Shown one piece after another: positions 55,107-64,000 of a DNA stretch of 64,000 nucleotides; position 1 is the first letter of the stretch, and the number at the start of each line of letters is the position of its first letter. Both the position numbers and the translations under genes were made by a program. Source of the stretch: Isoptericola halalbus (lineage in GTDB: Bacteria > Actinomycetota > Actinomycetes > Actinomycetales > Cellulomonadaceae); assembly GCA_009663185.1 (NCBI GenBank), contig VJZX01000003.1, positions 62,001 to 126,000 of the forward strand, in the 5' to 3' direction. The notes beneath the pieces are model-generated. The model had not been told where the DNA came from. It saw only the letters and a list, made by a program, of their open reading frames with translations, and did no database searches.

Positions 55107-56282
55107 ATGACCGCTTCCCCTGACGTGATCGTCGTGGGTGCGCGCTGCGCCGGGTCGGCGACCGCGATGCTGTTGGCCCGCCAGGGCCTCGACGTGCTCG
55201 TTCTCGATCGCGGGCAGCACGGCGGCGACACGGTCTCGACGCACGCGCTGATGCGCGGCGGGGTGCTGCAGCTGCAGCGCTGGGGCGTGCTGGACCGGAT
55301 CGTCGCCGCGGGTACCCCACCGGTGCGGCAGGCCGTGTTCCACTACCCGGGCGAGTCCGTCCGCATCACGATCAAGCCGGCCGCGGGCGTGGACGCGCTC
55401 TACGCGCCACGCCGCACCGTGCTCGACCCGGCGCTCGCCGATGCGGCCGCGGAGGCCGGAGCCGACGTGCGATTCGGCACGGGTGTCACCGACCTGCTCC
55501 GCGACGACACCCGACGGGTCACCGGCGTCGTCGCGCGGGATCGCGCGGGTCGGGTCCTGCAGGCGACCGCACCGCTGACCATCGGTGCGGACGGCATCCG
55601 GTCGACGGTCGCGGACGCGGTGGGCGCGCCCGTGCTCCGACGAGCGCGCGGGTCGGGTGGGGCCTTCCTCTACGGTCACTGGGACGAGCTGCCGGTCGAC
55701 GGCTATGAGTGGGTCTACGCGCCCGGCACGAGCGCGGGGCTCATCCCGACGAACGACGGCCGGACGACCGTCTTCGTGGGCACGACGCCATCCCGGATGA
55801 AGCAGGTTCGGTCGGGCGCGAGCACGTTCCAGGTGCTCGACGACCTGCTGCGCTCCGCGTCGCCGTCCGTGGCCGACCGCGTGGCCAGCGCCCGGCGGCC
55901 AGCCCGGCTGCGCGGGTTCGCCGGCACTCCGGGCTATCTGCGGAAGGCCTGGGGACCGGGCTGGGCGCTCGTCGGAGACGCCGGCGGGTTCGAGGACCCG
56001 CTGAGCACGCACGGCATCACCGACGCGTTGCGCGACGCGGAGCTGCTGGCCCGGGCGGTGCACGCGTCCCGCGAAGGTACGGATGGCGAGCAGGAGGCGA
56101 TGGCCGCCTACCAGGCAGTACGTGACGGCATGGCCGACCACCTGTTCGACGTGGTGGACACGATCGCGTCGTACTCGTGGACGATGCCCGAGCTGCGCCG
56201 TCTGCTGCTCGAGGCCACCTCCGCGATGAGCGAGCAGGTCGAGCGGCTGGAGCGGCTCGACCCGGCCGCCGTCGACGCCTGA
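55107..56282 (+). CDS. FAD-dependent oxidoreductase (geranylgeranyl reductase/halogenase-like fold)
   Basis: A protein of 391 residues. FAD binding is seen in VIVVGARCAGSATAMLLARQ, the middle DG motif in TIGADGIRSTVADAVG and the late motif in LVGDAGGFEDPLSTHGITDA. It belongs to the PHBH-like superfamily. No tryptophan pattern of flavin halogenases (GWxWxIP) is seen. The substrate is unknown. AAGGAGTGAGCAG lies before the ATG, so it is coupled to the gene upstream. Confidence 0.85.
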   Translation: MTASPDVIVVGARCAGSATAMLLARQGLDVLVLDRGQHGGDTVSTHALMRGGVLQLQRWGVLDRIVAAGTPPVRQAVFHYPGESVRITIKPAAGVDALYAPRRTVLDPALADAAAEAGADVRFGTGVTDLLRDDTRRVTGVVARDRAGRVLQATAPLTIGADGIRSTVADAVGAPVLRRARGSGGAFLYGHWDELPVDGYEWVYAPGTSAGLIPTNDGRTTVFVGTTPSRMKQVRSGASTFQVLDDLLRSASPSVADRVASARRPARLRGFAGTPGYLRKAWGPGWALVGDAGGFEDPLSTHGITDALRDAELLARAVHASREGTDGEQEAMAAYQAVRDGMADHLFDVVDTIASYSWTMPELRRLLLEATSAMSEQVERLERLDPAAVDA

Positions 56283-56312
56283 GGCCCCTGTACATCGCCG
56301 ACGTGCACGCAC

Positions 56313-59300
56313 ATGATGGTTCGGGGGGCGTCGGTTCTCATGGAGGCGACGTTGGACAGACCGTCCGGTGCCAAGATCGAGATCACCGTCCTCGGCGGAT
56401 TCGAGGTCGTCGTCGACGGCGCGCCCGTGGAGGCGTCCGCGTGGCCGCGCCCCCAGGCGGCGAGCCTGGTCAAGGTCCTCGCCCTTGCGCACGGACACAG
56501 GCTCCACCGCGAGCAGCTGATCGACCGGCTCTGGCCGGAGCTGCCCGTGGCCGAGGCCGCACCGCGCCTGCACAAGCTCGCGCACTACGCGCGCCGTGCG
56601 CTCGGGGAGGGGCCCTCCGTCGTCCTGCGCGACGAGACCGTCGCCCTCCTGCCCGACGGCGACGTCGTCGTGGACGCCGACGTCTTCGCGGACGCCGCCT
56701 CCACGGCCTTGAGAGACGGGTCGGCTGACGCGGCGTCGGCCGCTGCCGACGTCTACGCGGGCCCGCTGCTGCCGGACGACCGGTACCAGCCCTGGACCGA
56801 GGACCTGCGCGAACACCTGCGGATGCGGTATCACGAGCTGCTCCGGGCGGCGGGCCGGTGGGACGACCTGCTGGCGGACGACCCCACTGACGAGGATGCG
56901 CATCTGGCACTGATGACCCAGCACTTCGAGGCCGGCGACCATCGGTCGGCGCTCCGCCAGTTCGAGCGCATGGACCAGGCGCTGCGTCAGGAGCTCGGGC
57001 TCGGACCGGGCCGCGCGGCGCTGGCGCTGCGCGACCGGATCCTCGCCGACGCGCCGGACGAGCCCACCGTCGGCCTGGGTGAGCTCGTCGGCCGTCGCGG
57101 TACGCAGGAACAGCTTCAGCGCCTGATGGCCGACGCGCTGCACGGCCGCGGGCGCACCGTCCTCGTGGACGGACCACCCGGGGTGGGCAAGTCCGCCCTG
57201 CTGGAATGGGTGCGCGCCCACGCCGAGCGGTCCGGGTGGCGGACCGGTCACGGTGTCGCCGCCACGGTCGAGGGTGCGTGGCCGTACGCACCGGTCCTGG
57301 ACGCCCTCGCCGATCTCTATCGGCGGCACCCCAGCCTGCTCGACGGCCTGGACGACACGTACCGCAAGGAGATCGAGCGGGCGATCACCGGCGAGGAGCT
57401 CACCTGGAGCGGGGAGGGAACGCACCAGCGTCTGTTCGTGGCCGCGGCCGAGCTCCTCCGGCTCGGCGCCGCCGGCACGGGTCTGGTCCTCACCCTCGAC
57501 GACGTGCACGAGGCGGACGACGCGAGCCTCCGGCTGCTGCACTACCTTGCCCGGCGGCTCGGGGGCGAGCGGCTGCTCCTGGTCGTCGGCCACCGACCGG
57601 GTGGACACCGGATCGACCAGCTCCGGGCCAGCCTGCTGCGCCGCGGCGTCGCGTACGACCTGCCGCTCGGCCCGCTCGACCGGGCAGGCACGGACGCGCT
57701 CGTGCGAGCGCTGCGACCGGGCCCGGGCATGGACGTGCTCGACCACATCTGGGCGGTGTCCGCCGGGCTGCCGTTCGCGGTCGTCGAGATGGCGGGGGCC
57801 ACGCCGGCCGGCGCCGCAGCGCGGGTCGGCACGCTCGGCCTGTCCCGGCTCGCGGTCAGGACCCGCAGAGCGCTGCAGCAGGTCGCGGTGATCGGGATGA
57901 CGTTCGACACCGACCAGTTCGTCGCCCTCACCGCGTTGCCCGAACCCGAGGCCTTCGCAGCGCTCGACGCCGCGGTGTCCGCCCTCGTGCTCGTCCACGG
58001 CGGCTCGGGCTACCGGTTCCGGCACGCGCTGATCCGCGACGCGCTCCTGCACGACGTCGCGCCGGCCGAGCGCCGCGCGTTCCACCGCCACGCCGCGGAG
58101 CGGCTCGACGCGATCGGTGCGCCCCAGGCCCGGATCGCTCACCATCTCATCGCCGCCGGCAAGCTCTCCGACGCGGTCCCGCACGTGCTGCAGGCGGTCG
58201 AGACCCAGGCGGCGATCGGGGCGTACCGAGATGCGCTGGCGTTGATCGACGCCGTCCGGGAGCAGGCTCGACCCGACGACCATGCGCGCCTCCTGGCGTT
58301 GCGCGCGAACCTGCTGGCTGCCCTCGGGGACCGGTCGACCGTCGCCGCGTTCCGTGCGGCCCTGGCCGTCGCGGACGACGCAGAGGTGCCGCTGCTGCGG
58401 GCCCGGATGGCGCAGGCGGCGGTGATGGAGGGCGACCTCGAGACGGCAGCGACCATCGTCGAGGGGTTGGAGCCCTCCGGGGGCCGGGCCGACGTCCCGA
58501 TCCTGCTCGCCAAGGGCAGCGTGGCGTACCTGAGCGGCGACGTCGACACCGCGTGGAAGGTGTCGGACCAGGTCTGCGGCATGGTGCGACCGGAGGAGAA
58601 CACCTGGCAGCGGCTGGACCTGCTGACCCTGCAGGCTCTCATCGCCCACCACCGTGGCGAGATGTTCACCCGGCTGCGGGTCGAGCTGCGCAGGGCGCAC
58701 GACGACCCCGCACTGACGCGCACGCTGTACGACCCGTACCTGTGCGTCGTCGAGTACCTGCTGTACGGCACGACGCCGTACTCGGAGATCCGCACCATGA
58801 TGACGTCGCTGCGTGATACCGCACGACGCTCGGGCGTGCTCCGCGCGGAAGCGTTCGCCACCGCCGTGCTCGGGGAGGCGGCATTGCTGGCGGGCGACCT
58901 GGCCGAGTCGGAGCGGCAGCTCGAGGAGGCCGTCGACCTCTACCGCGACCTGGCGGCTCCGGCGGCCGAGGCCAGCACGCTCCAGCGGCTTGCCGAGCTG
59001 AGGCTCGTGCAGGGGGACCGCGTCGAGGCCGACCGCCTGCTCCGGCTGGCGTTGCCCCGGGCCCGGTGGTCGATGCTCTCCCTCCACCTCGTCCAGCGGA
59101 TCTTCGGCACCTTGATCCGCGCCGCGGCGGACCCCGTGGCCGCGCGGGCGGTGGTCGAGGAGGCGAGCGCGGTGATGGGGCGCGAGGACGCGTGCGTCTT
59201 CTGCGACATCATGTTCGCCGTCCCCGCGGCGATCGCCTGCGCCGACGTCGGCGACCTCGACGACGCCAGGCGGTACCTCGCCGTGGCGGAGCGGTCGTCG

Positions 59301-59480
59301 ATGCTCTGGGAGGGGACCGCGTGGCAGGCTGCCGTCCTCGAGGTGCGTGCGCATCTCGCCCGGGCCGAGAACGACCTGAGCACCGGTGCGCGTCTGCTGG
59401 ACGAGGCGGCGGTCCTGTTCGACCAGGCCGGCCAGCCGCTGGACGCCGAACGCTGCCGCGACGAGCACCGCGCGGCGTGA
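56313..59480 (+). CDS. Large SARP-family regulator with AAA ATPase and TPR-like region
   Basis: A protein of 1055 residues. An OmpR-like winged helix at about 20-105 (ITVLGGFEVVVDGAPVEASA) is followed by the BTAD domain at about 105-250 (DEDAHLALMTQHFEAGDHRS, MDQALRQELGLGP), an AAA ATPase with Walker A GPPGVGKS (287-294) and Walker B LVLTLDDVHEADD (about 393-405), and a long alpha-helical TPR-like half. No C-terminal LuxR domain. This is the AfsR-like 'large SARP' plan. The start is uncertain: ATG 56313, 56316 or 56340. SARP-type repeats lie before azlC and the osmC-like gene. Confidence 0.9.
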   Translation: MMVRGASVLMEATLDRPSGAKIEITVLGGFEVVVDGAPVEASAWPRPQAASLVKVLALAHGHRLHREQLIDRLWPELPVAEAAPRLHKLAHYARRALGEGPSVVLRDETVALLPDGDVVVDADVFADAASTALRDGSADAASAAADVYAGPLLPDDRYQPWTEDLREHLRMRYHELLRAAGRWDDLLADDPTDEDAHLALMTQHFEAGDHRSALRQFERMDQALRQELGLGPGRAALALRDRILADAPDEPTVGLGELVGRRGTQEQLQRLMADALHGRGRTVLVDGPPGVGKSALLEWVRAHAERSGWRTGHGVAATVEGAWPYAPVLDALADLYRRHPSLLDGLDDTYRKEIERAITGEELTWSGEGTHQRLFVAAAELLRLGAAGTGLVLTLDDVHEADDASLRLLHYLARRLGGERLLLVVGHRPGGHRIDQLRASLLRRGVAYDLPLGPLDRAGTDALVRALRPGPGMDVLDHIWAVSAGLPFAVVEMAGATPAGAAARVGTLGLSRLAVRTRRALQQVAVIGMTFDTDQFVALTALPEPEAFAALDAAVSALVLVHGGSGYRFRHALIRDALLHDVAPAERRAFHRHAAERLDAIGAPQARIAHHLIAAGKLSDAVPHVLQAVETQAAIGAYRDALALIDAVREQARPDDHARLLALRANLLAALGDRSTVAAFRAALAVADDAEVPLLRARMAQAAVMEGDLETAATIVEGLEPSGGRADVPILLAKGSVAYLSGDVDTAWKVSDQVCGMVRPEENTWQRLDLLTLQALIAHHRGEMFTRLRVELRRAHDDPALTRTLYDPYLCVVEYLLYGTTPYSEIRTMMTSLRDTARRSGVLRAEAFATAVLGEAALLAGDLAESERQLEEAVDLYRDLAAPAAEASTLQRLAELRLVQGDRVEADRLLRLALPRARWSMLSLHLVQRIFGTLIRAAADPVAARAVVEEASAVMGREDACVFCDIMFAVPAAIACADVGDLDDARRYLAVAERSSMLWEGTAWQAAVLEVRAHLARAENDLSTGARLLDEAAVLFDQAGQPLDAERCRDEHRAA

Positions 59481-59528
59481 CGGGGGCGACGATCGAAGAG
59501 GCATGGGTTCACGTGGTGTAAAGATTCA

Positions 59529-59540
59529 CGAAACTTCACG
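59529..59540. promoter_or_regulatory. Motif before pckG shared with the ScfR promoter
   Basis: CGAAACTTCACG, with a second TTCACG ten bases upstream (59525-59530). See the copy at 51905-51916. Confidence 0.35.
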
Positions 59541-59613
59541 GCTGTCGGGCTGGTAAGCACCTTCAGATCGGCGCAGGCTGGAAGCAGGACTTCCCCGACG
59601 GACGGAGCACGTC

Positions 59614-61509
59614 ATGACTTTCACCGCGAACCCGCGCCGGACCCGACTCGCCCTCGCCGAGCTGGTGCCCGACGTCGCGCCCGCGAGCTCGACCGGCGGT
59701 GTATCGACGGTGCCGCGCCCGGCCGACCCGCGCGCCTGGGTCGCCGAGATCGTCGAGCTGACGCAGCCCGACGAGGTCGTGTGGTGCGACGGCTCGGCCG
59801 CCGAGAAGCAGCGACTGATCGACCTCATGGTCGACGCCGGGACACTCCTGAAGCTGAACGAGGAGAAGCGCCCGGGCTCGTTCCTCGCCCGCTCGGACCC
59901 GTCTGACGTCGCGCGCGTCGAGTCGCGCACCTACATCTGCTCGGAGCGCGAGGACGACGCCGGCCCGACCAACAACTGGCGTGCCCCCGCCGAGATGCGC
60001 GCCGAGCTGCGCGACGTCTTCGCCGGCTCGATGCGCGGCCGCACGATGTACGTGGTGCCGTTCTCGATGGGCCCCGTCGGCGGCCCGATCTCGCAGGTCG
60101 GCATCGAGATCACCGACTCGCCCTACGTCGTCGTGTCGATGCACGTCATGACGCGCGTGTCGAGCACGGTCCTCGACCTCATCGACGGCGGCCAGCAGTG
60201 GGTGCCCGCCGTGCACTCGGTCGGCGCGCCGCTCGCGCCGGGCCAGCAGGACGTCGCGTGGCCGTGCAACGACACGAAGTACATCGTCCACTACCCCGAG
60301 TCGCGTGAGATCTGGTCGTACGGCTCCGGCTACGGCGGCAACGCGCTGCTCGGCAAGAAGTGCTTCGCGCTGCGCATCGCGTCGGCGATGGCCCGCGACG
60401 AGGGCTGGCTCGCCGAGCACATGCTGCTCGTCCGCGTGACCTCGCCCGAGCAGCGGCAGTACCACGTCGCCGCTGCCTTCCCGAGCGCGTGCGGCAAGAC
60501 CAACCTCGCGATGCTCCGGCCCACCATCCCCGGCTGGAAGGTCGAGACGATCGGCGACGACATCGTGTGGATGCGCCGCGGGCCCGACGGCTCGTTGCGC
60601 GCGATCAACCCCGAGGCTGGCTTCTTCGGCGTCGCGCCGGGCACGGGCGTCGTGACCAACCCGACCGCCGTCGACACGCTCACGCACGACGTCATCTTCA
60701 CCAACGTCGCGCTGACCGACGACGGCGACGTGTGGTGGGAGGGCCTGACGCCCGAGCCGCCCGCGCACCTCGTCGACTGGCAGGGCCAGGACTGGACGCC
60801 CGACGCCGGCCGCCCGGCAGCGCACCCGAACTCGCGGTTCACGGTCGCCGCGGCGCAGTGCCCGACGATCGCCGACTCCTGGGAGGACCCCGCCGGCGTG
60901 CCGGTCGACGCGATCGTGTTCGGCGGCCGCCGCGCCAGCAACGTGCCGCTCGTGACGCAGGCCCTCAGCTGGGACCACGGCGTGTTCATGGGCGCGACGA
61001 TCTCCTCCGAGCAGACCGCCGCAGCGGAGGGCACGGTCGGCGAGCTGCGCCGGGACCCGTTCGCCATGCTGCCGTTCTGCGGCTACAACATGGCCGACCA
61101 CTGGGCGCACTGGCTGGAGGTGGGCGACGACCTCGACCCGAAGAAGCGGCCCAAGGTCTTCCAGGTCAACTGGTTCCGCAAGGGCGCCGACGGGAAGTTC
61201 CTGTGGCCCGGGTTCGGCGAGAACGCACGCGTCATCGAGTGGATCGTCGCGCAGCTCGACCGCTCGCGTGGCCTGCGGACCGACGACGGCGCCGTCCGGT
61301 CCCCGATCGGGCTGCTGCCCGCGCCCGGCGCGTTGAACACCGACGGCCTTGAGGTGTCCGACGACGACCTCGCCGCGCTCTTCGACGTGCCCACCGAGCC
61401 GTGGCGCACCGAGGCCGCGCTGACGGCGGAGTTCTTCGAGACCTTCGGCGACCGCGTGCACCTGCGGCTGCGGGAGCAGCTCGACAGGCTGCGCGAGCGC
61501 CTCGCCTGA
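59614..61509 (+). CDS. pckG: PEP carboxykinase (GTP)
   Basis: A protein of 631 residues that interconverts oxaloacetate and phosphoenolpyruvate using GTP; the entry to gluconeogenesis. Seen: [37 protein letters not shown], the P-loop [13 protein letters not shown], the metal site [17 protein letters not shown] and [22 protein letters not shown] precedes the ATG. It ends at a 30-bp hairpin. Confidence 0.97.
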   Translation: MTFTANPRRTRLALAELVPDVAPASSTGGVSTVPRPADPRAWVAEIVELTQPDEVVWCDGSAAEKQRLIDLMVDAGTLLKLNEEKRPGSFLARSDPSDVARVESRTYICSEREDDAGPTNNWRAPAEMRAELRDVFAGSMRGRTMYVVPFSMGPVGGPISQVGIEITDSPYVVVSMHVMTRVSSTVLDLIDGGQQWVPAVHSVGAPLAPGQQDVAWPCNDTKYIVHYPESREIWSYGSGYGGNALLGKKCFALRIASAMARDEGWLAEHMLLVRVTSPEQRQYHVAAAFPSACGKTNLAMLRPTIPGWKVETIGDDIVWMRRGPDGSLRAINPEAGFFGVAPGTGVVTNPTAVDTLTHDVIFTNVALTDDGDVWWEGLTPEPPAHLVDWQGQDWTPDAGRPAAHPNSRFTVAAAQCPTIADSWEDPAGVPVDAIVFGGRRASNVPLVTQALSWDHGVFMGATISSEQTAAAEGTVGELRRDPFAMLPFCGYNMADHWAHWLEVGDDLDPKKRPKVFQVNWFRKGADGKFLWPGFGENARVIEWIVAQLDRSRGLRTDDGAVRSPIGLLPAPGALNTDGLEVSDDDLAALFDVPTEPWRTEAALTAEFFETFGDRVHLRLREQLDRLRERLA

Positions 61510-61516
61510 GAAGCCC

Positions 61517-61586
61517 GGGTGTTGTGAGCGGACTTTTGGCCCGGTCTCCGGTCGGAGACCGGGCCAAAAGTCCGCTCACAACATCC
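61517..61586. terminator. 30-bp perfect inverted repeat after pckG
   Basis: Bases 61521-61550 and 61553-61582 are exact reverse complements, 30 bp. Four more outer pairs (one a G-T wobble) extend it to 61517-61586. It lies between the convergent pckG and kinase-fold gene. Confidence 0.9.
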
Positions 61587-61601
61587 CCGGCGGACCGTGA
61601 G

Positions 61602-62639
61602 TCAGGTGGGGGTCGAGGTGGGGCGGAAGGCGTACACCGCTTCAAGCCGCGCGGCGGCCACCGCCTGCCACGCGGGCACCCGCCCCAGCACGCCCGGGCC
61701 AGGCCGGTACCCGTCCAGGACCGCCGCCCACAGCGGCTCGTCGTCCGCGCACAGCCCCTGATGCCGGCGCAGGCGCAGGTGCACGCGCAGGTTCGCCAGG
61801 TCGAGGGCCGGGTCGCCGGCGGCGACCAGGTCGAAGTCGAGCAGCCCGACGGAGCCGTCGTCGTCGACGAGAACCTGCTTGTCGTGCAGGTCGCGGTGAA
61901 CGAGCACGCGCTCGGCCGCAGGCACCTCGGGGGGCGACGGCGGCCCGACGTCGGCCGGCCCGACCCCGTAGGCGTGGGCGTGGTCCGCCCAGGTGCGCGT
62001 CACGGTGAGCTCGGCCGCGGCGTCGTGCACCGCCGTCCCCGGCAGGACAGGCTGCGCGTGCAGCCGTGCGAGGGCCTCCCCCAGCCGTCGCGCCGCCGTC
62101 GTGGCGAGCGGGGAGTCGAGCAGGTCGTGCAGCGGACGTCCCGGGAGCGACTCGAGGACGACGACGTGCGCACCGGAGTCGACGACGAGGACCGCGGGGG
62201 TGCGCAGCGGCAGCGTCTCGGCGGCACGCGCCGCCGACACCAGCGCGTCGAACCGCGAGCGGCGCGTCGTCTTGGCGTAGACCGCCCGCCCGGCCTCGGT
62301 GCGCCGCACGACCGCGCGCCGCTCGGGGCGGTGGGCGACCACCCGCCCGGAGGCCGCCAGGTCGCGCAGCGCCGGCAGCCGCCGGTCCGCACCGCCGGGC
62401 TGCAGCACGAGCGAGCCGTGCACCCGCGCTCCGGGCGTCGCGGCCCCGACCTCGGTCGCACGGCCGGAGTCGGCGAACCACTGCGCCGCGACGCGCCCGT
62501 CGTCCGACGCCGCGTCGTCCGAGGCCGCGTCGCGGGGCGCCAGCTCGAGCAGCAGGTGCGCGGCGTCGCGCGGCCAGGCGCGCACGACGTCGGTCCCCGC
62601 GTCGTCGGCGGCCGCGATCACTTCCGCGAACAGGCTCAC
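61602..62639 (-). CDS. Phosphotransferase (aminoglycoside kinase fold), second copy
   Basis: A protein of 345 residues. The catalytic loop is VLVHRDLHDKQVLVDDDGSV and the metal-binding Asp follows in GLLDFDLVAAGDPALDLANL. The N-terminal part has VYAKTTRRSRFDALV with a candidate nucleotide-binding Lys. The substrate is unknown. GTG at 62639 overlaps the upstream stop (GTGA). It is the last gene of an operon with another kinase-fold protein and an ABC ATPase. Confidence 0.85.
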   Translation of the reverse strand: MSLFAEVIAAADDAGTDVVRAWPRDAAHLLLELAPRDAASDDAASDDGRVAAQWFADSGRATEVGAATPGARVHGSLVLQPGGADRRLPALRDLAASGRVVAHRPERRAVVRRTEAGRAVYAKTTRRSRFDALVSAARAAETLPLRTPAVLVVDSGAHVVVLESLPGRPLHDLLDSPLATTAARRLGEALARLHAQPVLPGTAVHDAAAELTVTRTWADHAHAYGVGPADVGPPSPPEVPAAERVLVHRDLHDKQVLVDDDGSVGLLDFDLVAAGDPALDLANLRVHLRLRRHQGLCADDEPLWAAVLDGYRPGPGVLGRVPAWQAVAAARLEAVYAFRPTSTPT

Positions 62640-63865
62640 CCGAGCAGCTCCTCGGCCCGGTCCAGCATCCGCTCGACGCCGGCGGGCCAGTCTCGCTCGG
62701 CGTGGCGGAACGGCTCGGGAGAGCGGCGCAGCAGCGCCGCGGCGGTGCGAACGTGGAGCCGGCCGGGCAGCGGCCGCAGCTCGGCGTAGCCGTCGTGCAA
62801 CGCGGTGAGCGCCGGGCCCTCGAGCCCGGCTGCGGCCGCGCCGGCGAGGTCGTCGCCGGCAGCGCCGGTGCACGCGTGGTCCCAGTCGATCAAGGAGACC
62901 GCGCCGTCCGGGCGCAGGACGACCTGGTCCGCCGAGAAGTCACCGTGACAGAGCACCGCGGCATCGTCCGCGACCGGGGCGAGGCCGGCCTCGACTCGCG
63001 CGGCGAGGTCGTGCACCCGGTCTGCCAGGTGCGGCAGCAGCCGCGCGACCTGGCGTGCCGAGGCGCCGTGCGCGCCGGCGTCGGCGGCAGGCAGGTAGGG
63101 GCGCCGGGACGCGTGCAGCCCGGCCAGCGCCCGGCCCACGGCACGGAGCTCCGCGTCGCCGGCGTGCCCGCGCGCGAGCGCCGCGTCGAGCGGTTCGCCG
63201 GGTACGAACGCGACGGCGAGCGTCGCGCGCCGCGTGCTGTGCGTCAGCAGGGGTGGCGCGAGGGGAGTGAGGTCGCCCACGCGCCGCAGCACCTGGAGGT
63301 GCGCCCGGAACCGGCCGTGCCGGTAAGCGCGCAGCAGCACGGCGCCCCCATCGGCCCCGTCGGCGCTCTCGGTACCGCCGGCACCGCCGTCGACCGGCCG
63401 CACCTGCGCGACCCACCGCCGCTGAGCGTTGTGCACCAGCGTCCGCAAGGTGTGGGGTCGTGCGAAGAGGCCCGGCACCAGCCGGCGCAGGGTCCGCTCC
63501 GGGTAGCGGGCGCCGGGCAGGTCCCGGTCGGCCGCCGGACGGGCGAGCACCAGCCCGCCGTCGACGTCGGCCGCGATGATCGAGCCGACCGGTGCCCGCA
63601 ACGTGGTCTTGGCGATCTTCGCCGTGACCGCAGGCGTGGTGCCCAGCAGCCACGCCGGTCCGTCGTCGAGCTCGAGGGTGACGACGACGCTCGTGCCGGG
63701 CTTGTAGCGCACGGCACGACGGGCCCGCAGACGCCGCCCGTGCTCGGCCAGCAGGTCGGCGAGCCGGCCGTCGTCGAGCGCGACCGGCAGCGCGGCCAGC
63801 TCGGGGTCCGCCTCGACGAGGCGCGCGACGGCGGCCTCGGTCGTCGTATCAGACACGCTCGGCAC
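62636..63865 (-). CDS. Phosphotransferase (aminoglycoside kinase fold), first copy
   Basis: A protein of 409 residues. The catalytic loop is VLCHGDFSADQVVLRPDGAV with the metal Asp in SLIDWDHACTGAAGDDLAG. A candidate ATP-binding Lys lies in TAKIAKTTLRAPVG. It differs from the second copy in its longer N-terminus. GTG at 63865 lies inside the end of the upstream gene (17-bp overlap). The substrate is unknown; a resistance role is not implied by the fold. Confidence 0.85.
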   Translation of the reverse strand: MPSVSDTTTEAAVARLVEADPELAALPVALDDGRLADLLAEHGRRLRARRAVRYKPGTSVVVTLELDDGPAWLLGTTPAVTAKIAKTTLRAPVGSIIAADVDGGLVLARPAADRDLPGARYPERTLRRLVPGLFARPHTLRTLVHNAQRRWVAQVRPVDGGAGGTESADGADGGAVLLRAYRHGRFRAHLQVLRRVGDLTPLAPPLLTHSTRRATLAVAFVPGEPLDAALARGHAGDAELRAVGRALAGLHASRRPYLPAADAGAHGASARQVARLLPHLADRVHDLAARVEAGLAPVADDAAVLCHGDFSADQVVLRPDGAVSLIDWDHACTGAAGDDLAGAAAAGLEGPALTALHDGYAELRPLPGRLHVRTAAALLRRSPEPFRHAERDWPAGVERMLDRAEELLG

Positions 63866-64000
63866 GGTTCATCGCCCCCAGCACGGACTCGGGATCGCCC
63901 TCCAGGCGCACGGCGCCGTCATCGATCCACACGACGCGGTCGGTGTCGCGGGCGGCCTCGCGGTCGTGCGTGACGACGAACGTGGTGCGGCCCGCGCACA
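63849..64000 (-). CDS. ABC transporter ATP-binding protein, C-terminal end (continues past window)
   Basis: The last 50 codons are in the window. GRTTFVVTHDREAARDTDRV contains the switch histidine, followed by VVWIDDGAVRLEGDPESV and a stop at 63849-63851. The rest, including any membrane domain, lies outside. It overlaps the next gene by 17 bp. Confidence 0.8.
   Translation of the reverse strand, partial: CAGRTTFVVTHDREAARDTDRVVWIDDGAVRLEGDPESVLGAMNRAERV

Noticed and set aside
55008-59504. 1498-codon open frame on the minus strand
   Set aside because: It runs antisense to two clear genes (the FAD oxidoreductase and the SARP) and has no recognisable domain; a GC-skew shadow.
61517-61586. Transposon ends
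   Set aside because: The arms are adjacent with nothing between them and no transposase is near; a hairpin after pckG explains it better.
62636-63865. Antibiotic resistance by the aminoglycoside-kinase fold proteins
   Set aside because: The fold is shared by many kinases with other substrates, and the operon with an ABC ATPase gives no sign of resistance.

Overview
The window is a contiguous piece of a very GC-rich actinobacterial chromosome, with strongly G/C-biased third codon positions and many GTG starts. Gene content points to the order Micrococcales, most likely Cellulomonas or a close relative; this is inference from gene families, not a database match. Pointers are the menaquinone (men) pathway, system II cytochrome c maturation (CcsB/ResB/CcdA/TlpA), Rex, RadA-DisA, the tiny ribosomal protein bS22, DUF3048 and DUF4229 proteins, an ScfR/RamB-type regulator, a SARP regulator, GTP-dependent PEPCK and actinobacterial LexA boxes. 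No rRNA, tRNA, CRISPR array, intact insertion sequence or prophage was seen.

Layout. 1-2.0 kb: end of a TetR regulator and a membrane-anchored HtrA protease. 2.1-13.3 kb: menaquinone genes menD, menC, menB, menE and menA, interleaved with an aminotransferase, SOS-controlled dinB and a DUF3048 lipoprotein. 13.3-21.8 kb: small membrane proteins, a CtpF-like P-type ATPase and a five-gene operon (histidine phosphatase, tlpA, ccdA, resB, ccsB) for cytochrome c maturation. 21.9-26.7 kb: MarR/YceI divergent pair, glutaredoxin-like protein plus Rex, HAD hydrolase, bS22 and an AcuC-like deacetylase. 26.8-32.7 kb: Trk potassium uptake, an ABC exporter with TetR, ProC and a membrane protein. 32.8-37.8 kb: genome-maintenance block radA, disA, mutY and an SOS-controlled small ORF. 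37.9-40.3 kb: lower-quality, accessory-looking stretch with VOC, GNAT, small ORFs and a secreted protein. 40.4-47.7 kb: N-acetylglutamate synthase, then a glycerol regulon (SorC-type regulator, glpD, glpF, glpK) and an S33 peptidase. 47.9-50.4 kb: secreted protein plus two-component system. 50.4-59.5 kb: ScfR regulator, azlCD, an OsmC-like protein, two flavoproteins and a 1055-residue SARP-ATPase. 59.6-64 kb: pckG and two kinase-fold proteins behind the end of an ABC ATPase gene.

How it works together. Much of the window serves respiration and redox balance: menaquinone synthesis, cytochrome c assembly, Rex sensing, glycerol-3-phosphate oxidation into the quinone pool and PEPCK at the gluconeogenic branch point. 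Regulation is unusually readable. Many genes have a TANNNT-type -10 box 5-8 nt before an ATG or GTG, which predicts leaderless transcripts. Two genes carry perfect LexA boxes directly beside that -10. A MarR palindrome, a SorC-type palindrome and a DosR-like box sit where family knowledge predicts them. The most interesting candidate system is at 51.9-59.5 kb: heptamers repeated at exactly 11-bp intervals precede both azlC and the osmC-like gene, and in both places the last heptamer ends 8 bp before a candidate -10. That is the published geometry for SARP activators, and a large SARP is encoded in the same cluster.
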